A stretch of 35,239 nt of DNA from Candidatus Methylomirabilis sp. (GTDB lineage: Bacteria > Muiribacteriota > Ozemobacteria > Ozemobacterales > Ozemobacteraceae), in the NCBI GenBank assembly GCA_020722725.1, contig DYKG01000035.1, forward strand, positions 1-35,239, read 5' to 3'. A program made the translations under genes and the position numbers. Every line of letters begins with the position of its first letter. Within the stretch, counting starts at the first letter, position 1. Under the pieces are notes generated by a model. It was not told the DNA's origin. It did not search any database and saw nothing but the letters and a program-made list of their open reading frames with translations. This document shows positions 31,784-35,239 of this stretch, piece by piece.

Positions 31784-32070
31784 ATCTGGAACCCACAAAA
31801 GGTTGCGAAATCCGAAAGACCGGACCCTGCCTGATCATTTCACCCGATGAAATTAACCATGCACTGGAAACGGTGATTATTGCTCCGATGACGACCAGGT
31901 GCCGCGAATGGCCAACCCGCATCAACTTGATTTTTGAAACAAAATCAGGCCAAATCGTGCTCGACCAGATACGTGCCATCGATAAGTTCAGACTGGCCAA
32001 AAAGCTGGGCAAAATCGATGAGTTCAACTCCCGCAAGGTTTTGCATTGTCTTCAGGAGATTTTTTCCTGA
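31754..32070 (+). pseudogene. MazF/PemK-type toxin gene with apparent frameshift
   Basis: A frame open from 31753 encodes FEVYLVNLEPTKGCEIRKTG, PCLIISPDEINHALETVIIAPMTTR (read in two parts), and later GQIVLDQIRAIDKFRLAKKLG: a complete MazF fold, whose family members are mRNA interferases. No ATG, GTG or TTG opens that frame before FEVY. In the next frame TTG AAT CAA TTT (31754) gives the expected start (M)NQF, with GTGAGG 5 nt upstream. Frames join if the T5 run at 31763-31767 were T3 or T6. So the gene is broken by a homopolymer indel, is phase-variable, or carries a sequencing error. A GTG at 31873 would give only the C-terminal half. No antitoxin gene is visible upstream. Confidence 0.75.
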
Positions 32071-32135
32071 TCGAAAAAATAATCGAATCTGTTGTTCTTT
32101 CCAGAATTGACCCGAAATGACCCGTTGATTTGATA

Positions 32136-32165
32136 TTGACCTTTACGCTGGTGCTGGCGTAATAT
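32136..32165 (+). promoter_or_regulatory. Promoter of the 32214 gene
   Basis: TTGACC (32136-32141), an 18-nt spacer and TAATAT (32160-32165). The leader is about 42 nt and ends with CCGGAGGAAA before the ATG. Confidence 0.65.
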
Positions 32166-32213
32166 CATGATCGAATTTGTGTACAGAGATTTATTCTTTC
32201 CGGAGGAAACACC

Positions 32214-33146
32214 ATGAAATTTCGTGCCATTCTGACTCTCGCTCTCCTGGTTTTCTGCAGCGTGGCCGCTTACAGCGCCAGCATGCTGCCCCTTATCCCG
32301 CAGGATTCTTATCTGGTAATCAATTTTGATCTGCCATCAATCGTAAAACAGCCTGAAATTAAAGCGCTGATTGATGAAAAAATGCAGACCGCCGGCAATG
32401 ATTATTCTGATTTCTACAAACGCGCCGGAATCGAGCCCGCAAAAGACATTCACAACGTCACCATTTTCCTGACCAATGCCCAGAAATCAGGAATCATCGT
32501 AAACGGTAGCTTCGACACCGCCAAAATCTCTGAGCTGATTCAGGCTGACAAAGAAATTTCCGCGAAATTCCAGGTTTCTGAAATCGATGGCCTGCAGGCA
32601 GTGAAAAACAGCAAGAATGCCAATGCCAACATGATTTTCATCGACAAAAACACCCTGGCTTTCGGCCCGGAAGAAGTTCTCACCCAGATCTCCCAGGTTC
32701 AGAAAGGCAAAGCCGCCGGAATCGAAAAAGACCAGGGTTTTGCTAACCTGATGAGCAAGGTTGATACCAGCGCCAACATGTGGGGAGCTGTAATGGCCGG
32801 CTCGAACTGGGCTGAAAAAACTCAGGTTCCGGTTACCGGCCTGCAGAAAATGAAATCAGGCTTTTTCAGCGTCGATTATGATAAAGAATTCATCCTGGTT
32901 TTCACCGGTCTGGTGGAAAAAGCCGCCGAGCTTCCCGAATTCATCCAGGGCATGCAGAATTTCCTCGATGCTTTCAAAGGCTGGACCGCATCGGTCCCAG
33001 AATTCACCCAGCTGCTCAACAAAGCCAGCGTTCAGGATGACAAAGAAAGTATGGCCCGCATCGTTGTCGCCGTTCCCGCCCAGGAATTCAAAGACAGCAT
33101 GAACAAGCTTTCTGACCGCCTCACCAAAGAAGAAACCAAAAAGTAA
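32214..33146 (+). CDS. Exported protein of unknown function
   Basis: A 310-aa protein with an SPI signal (residues 1-22, VAAYSAS) and a strong GGAGG. The mature part starts MLPLIPQDSYLVINFDLPSI and alternates strands and helices with repeated FIDKNTLAFGPEEVL-type segments. This style is seen in periplasmic DUF3352-like proteins (substrate-free, function unknown), but I do not claim membership. It has its own promoter and terminator and is monocistronic. Confidence 0.82.
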   Translation: MKFRAILTLALLVFCSVAAYSASMLPLIPQDSYLVINFDLPSIVKQPEIKALIDEKMQTAGNDYSDFYKRAGIEPAKDIHNVTIFLTNAQKSGIIVNGSFDTAKISELIQADKEISAKFQVSEIDGLQAVKNSKNANANMIFIDKNTLAFGPEEVLTQISQVQKGKAAGIEKDQGFANLMSKVDTSANMWGAVMAGSNWAEKTQVPVTGLQKMKSGFFSVDYDKEFILVFTGLVEKAAELPEFIQGMQNFLDAFKGWTASVPEFTQLLNKASVQDDKESMARIVVAVPAQEFKDSMNKLSDRLTKEETKK

Positions 33147-33159
33147 GAGCTATTCCAGC

Positions 33160-34863
33160 TCAATTGTTCCATTTATAGCGAAGTACCTGCAGAACGAATG
33201 CAGGTATTTTTGCTATTCGCCCAAATCTAAACGGCTCCAGCCAGAGCCGGAAAAGCCATTCGATGCCGAAACGCTGCATCCAGACCGGTGCTCGGGGCAG
33301 CGTTTCCGAAATAACATCAAAGCTTCCTCCGACTCCTACCGCAACGCATTTATGGGAAGCAAGCCGAAGCCGGCTGATAAACCATTCCTGGCGTGGCACT
33401 CCCAGCGCAACCAGAACAATCTGCGCCCGGCTCGCCGCAATTTTGGCGATGATCGCATCTTCTTCTGCGCTTTCGGCCTTGAAGTATCCGTGTTCGATTC
33501 CTGCCAGTGACAGGGTGGGGTTCTGTTCAATAAGCTTATCGGCAGCTTTCTGAGCAATGCCGGGCTTTCCTCCAAGCAGAAACACTCGATAGCCATTTTC
33601 CGCACTCATGCGTGCCAGTTCGCCGACAAGAGCTACTCCAGGAACTCTTCCGGGAAGCGGGCAACCGAGAAAATCTGATGCCCAGACGATTCCCGCACCA
33701 TCAGGAACCACCAGCTCAGCCCTTTCCATGACCGCCGCAAAGCGCTCCTCTTCGAGACAGCGCAGCAGTGCCAGGGAATCGGCGGTTATGATGTGCATCA
33801 GTTTTTTCGGGTCGGAATCGACAAGAAACTCTTTTACGCGTGCAAGAACATCGGCGGGTGTTACCGCGTCGACCATCCGATCGAGAATGCGCACCTGACT
33901 GGCGCAGAAGTTTTCAGCGGCATCGCGCCGCGCGAATGTTTTGAAAAAGCCGCCGAGAGACGCGATCAGCAGCACAAACAATGCAAGGTATCCGTACCAT
34001 GGCGCCCGCAGTTCCACCAGCAGGCCGAGAAAGTTCAGGCAGAAAAAAATCAGGCCCGAAAAAACCACGGTTGATTCGCGTTTGAGGGTCCAGTTGAAGT
34101 GACGGTCGTGACGCGATGGGTCGTGCAGACGATTGCCGAAATAGGAAAAGATGAGAACGGCACTGATCAAGGCCACCGGAAACAGAATCACCATCGAAGG
34201 AATCAGCATGGCAAACAGCATAAGCCGGCCCGAGTTTTCCAGGTATGAAACGGTGCCCAGCGCAAAAGCCACGCAGGCCAGGCCGCTGCTTCCGGTTAAG
34301 ACGCGGTTTCCGGTCGATGAGTATAAAAGAAAAACGATGGCCCACGCGAGAATGGCCCAGGTCAGCATTACGCTTTCAAGCGCCCGGTCGTTCTGGGAAA
34401 AAAACAGCAGGCTGGTCAAAGAGCTGGTAGCCACGAGAATGAAGGGCATTTCATAGACCAGCCCGGCGATTTTGAGACAGATGAAAATCAGGCCGCACCA
34501 GACGGTCGCCCGGGCAAGGTGAAACGGCAGAAGATCGAGTTTGCCGAAAAACAGCGCAAGAGTGAGCAATATCAGGCTGATCGTGTAACTAAGCCCAAGC
34601 TTTTTTCGATCTTCGAGGTAACCGATAAAAGCAAGTGCCGTTCCTGCAATCAGAAACAGGGGAAATTGGCCCTGAAATCCCGAAAAGGTAGTTAGAGCCG
34701 TCAGCCCAGCCATTGCGCCCAACAGGGGCAGTCCACCGATGTAATCACCCCGCCCCAGATCGAAGCGCCGGTTTTTGAAAATCTGGCCGGCAATCAGCCA
34801 GAAAACCAGAGTTCCCGCCAGCGAAACGATAAAGGGCAGCAGTTGTTCGAAATTATTAACCAT
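33160..34863 (-). CDS. Degenerate WecA-like domain fused to WecG/TagA glycosyltransferase
   Basis: A 567-aa protein. Residues 1-310 hold about ten membrane helices arranged like WecA/TagO/MraY-type sugar-1-phosphate transferases, but the active-site motifs are altered: GYLEDRKKL (81-89) for G-x-x-DD-x3-L, LTGSSG (189-194) for F-x-GDxGS, and DRHFNW (253-258) for the HxHH box. Residues 320-567 are a full WecG/TagA/CpsF domain with IITADS (Thr360), VVPDGAG (Asp388, the likely base), LLGGKPG, ALGVPRQEWF and RAPVWMQRFGIEW. The second domain should add an N-acetyl-hexosamine(uronic acid) unit to a lipid-linked sugar. The membrane half may now serve as an anchor. Only a weak RBS precedes the ATG. 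Confidence 0.88.
   Translation of the reverse strand: MVNNFEQLLPFIVSLAGTLVFWLIAGQIFKNRRFDLGRGDYIGGLPLLGAMAGLTALTTFSGFQGQFPLFLIAGTALAFIGYLEDRKKLGLSYTISLILLTLALFFGKLDLLPFHLARATVWCGLIFICLKIAGLVYEMPFILVATSSLTSLLFFSQNDRALESVMLTWAILAWAIVFLLYSSTGNRVLTGSSGLACVAFALGTVSYLENSGRLMLFAMLIPSMVILFPVALISAVLIFSYFGNRLHDPSRHDRHFNWTLKRESTVVFSGLIFFCLNFLGLLVELRAPWYGYLALFVLLIASLGGFFKTFARRDAAENFCASQVRILDRMVDAVTPADVLARVKEFLVDSDPKKLMHIITADSLALLRCLEEERFAAVMERAELVVPDGAGIVWASDFLGCPLPGRVPGVALVGELARMSAENGYRVFLLGGKPGIAQKAADKLIEQNPTLSLAGIEHGYFKAESAEEDAIIAKIAASRAQIVLVALGVPRQEWFISRLRLASHKCVAVGVGGSFDVISETLPRAPVWMQRFGIEWLFRLWLEPFRFGRIAKIPAFVLQVLRYKWNN
33184..33211 (+). terminator. Terminator of the 32214 gene inside the convergent gene
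   Basis: TACCTGCA (33184-33191) pairs perfectly with TGCAGGTA (33199-33206) over a 7-nt loop, followed by TTTTT. It ends plus-strand transcription 38 bp past the stop and lies within the last codons of the WecG/TagA fusion gene. Confidence 0.85.
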
Positions 34864-34911
34864 ACCCCAATTATCGACCGGAAATCCCGCCGACGGAAGA
34901 GGGGCTTGGAT

Positions 34912-35133
34912 TTAAACGTTTCCCGACAGTTCCCAGTAAACGATATAATAAAGAATCGCGCCGAAGTAAATTATTTCAACGATAATCAGCGGCGGAAAAG
35001 CCTTGCGCCGGTCGTCCCACCAGTCCCAGAAAAAGTTGAGCCGGTCGAAAGCCGCCAGCAACGTATGTACCAGCAGATACGAAAAAACGAACAGCACAGT
35101 CAGAAATGTTGGAACGATATAATAATAGCCCAT
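34912..35133 (-). CDS. Small two-helix membrane protein
   Basis: A 73-aa protein if started at the ATG at 35133 (MGYYYIVPTFLTVLFVFSYL). Two membrane helices surround a short polar loop with NFFWDWWDDRRKAFP. No family is recognised. A TTG start at 35169 would extend it by 12 residues but lies in the -35 element, so the ATG is preferred, implying a leaderless mRNA. It lies 48 bp upstream of the WecG/TagA fusion gene on the same strand and may be co-transcribed. Confidence 0.65.
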   Translation of the reverse strand: MGYYYIVPTFLTVLFVFSYLLVHTLLAAFDRLNFFWDWWDDRRKAFPPLIIVEIIYFGAILYYIVYWELSGNV

Positions 35134-35140
35134 GCGCCGA

Positions 35141-35169
35141 ATGATAGCACGTAAATTTTTTAGATGCAA
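35141..35169 (-). promoter_or_regulatory. Promoter of a probably leaderless small membrane protein
   Basis: On the minus strand: TTGCAT (35169-35164), a 17-nt spacer ending in TGC, then TATCAT (35146-35141), an extended -10. The ATG at 35133 begins 8 nt past the -10. Confidence 0.6.
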
Positions 35170-35186
35170 TAAACCCAGATATGTTA

Positions 35187-35239
35187 CAGTAATTCTCGGT
35201 CAACCGGGCTTTTTACCTCCAATAACGGTTTTGATGCAA
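35187..35239. repeat. Terminal inverted repeat, right copy
   Basis: The exact reverse complement of positions 2-54, beginning CAGTAATTCTCGGTCAACC at 35187 and running off the contig. Confidence 0.85.

Noticed and set aside
31598..31798. Minus-strand ORF opposite the transposase-like scrap
   Set aside because: It has no RBS, and the plus-strand frame has a recognisable motif while this one has none.
1..35239. CRISPR array, tRNA, rRNA, prophage
   Set aside because: No regularly spaced repeats, no cloverleaf-like GGTTCGANTCC region, no rRNA-like blocks and no phage structural genes were seen.

Overview
The window reads as a 35.2 kb contig from an uncultured Gram-negative-type bacterium of about 48% GC. 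Evidence for this is SPI and lipobox signal peptides, an O-antigen-style glycan cluster, sigma70-like promoters, and Shine-Dalgarno leaders mixed with leaderless ones. Many genes have no recognisable family. A lineage such as Candidatus Riflebacteria would fit the gene style, but that is a guess; no marker gene is present. There is no rRNA, tRNA, CRISPR array or prophage. The two ends of the window are the same 53 bp in inverted orientation, beginning CAGTAATTCTCGG. A 25-bp third copy lies at 31585, so the contig probably stops inside copies of a mobile element.

Layout. 133-2960: two lipoproteins sharing a C-terminal domain. 2961-3540: an RRM RNA-binding protein whose ribosome-binding site can be locked in a 14-nt hairpin. 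3868-5379: a STAS protein, apparently leaderless, coupled to an exported TPR-like protein. 5450-8581: an HExxH membrane-anchored protein followed by an ABC-2 permease fused to a degenerate CPBP domain. 8649-12022: secreted and acidic proteins of unknown function. 12204-13391: a GNAT acetyltransferase and a small membrane protein. 13393-15838, minus strand: acetate kinase, a methyltransferase and a C-terminal remnant of a YyaL-type gene. 16056-16762: a two-gene unit with a DUF3806-like protein. 16778-18703: an exported S9 peptidase.

19124-28093 is a surface-polysaccharide locus. It holds GT4 glycosyltransferase, Wzz-like co-polymerase, O-antigen ligase/polymerase, small kinase, two methyltransferases, Wzx-type flippase, AsnB-type amidotransferase and a small lipoprotein. 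A further glycan gene at 33160-34863 fuses a WecA-like membrane domain that has lost its catalytic motifs to a WecG/TagA glycosyltransferase. Between them are a pseudopilin-like protein, a classical E. coli-type AsnB, a transposase-like scrap joined to a frameshifted mazF toxin gene, and an exported protein of unknown function.

Two dispersed palindromic repeat families run through the window. Family A has four copies (10851, 13856, 16710, 29676) and family B three (12124, 23410, 29767). Several form the actual ends of reading frames, and the yyaL remnant breaks exactly at one. The most novel-looking items are the hairpin over the RRM gene's ribosome-binding site, the leaderless promoters, the repeat-made gene ends, the two degenerate-domain fusions, and the hidden transposase-mazF junction.
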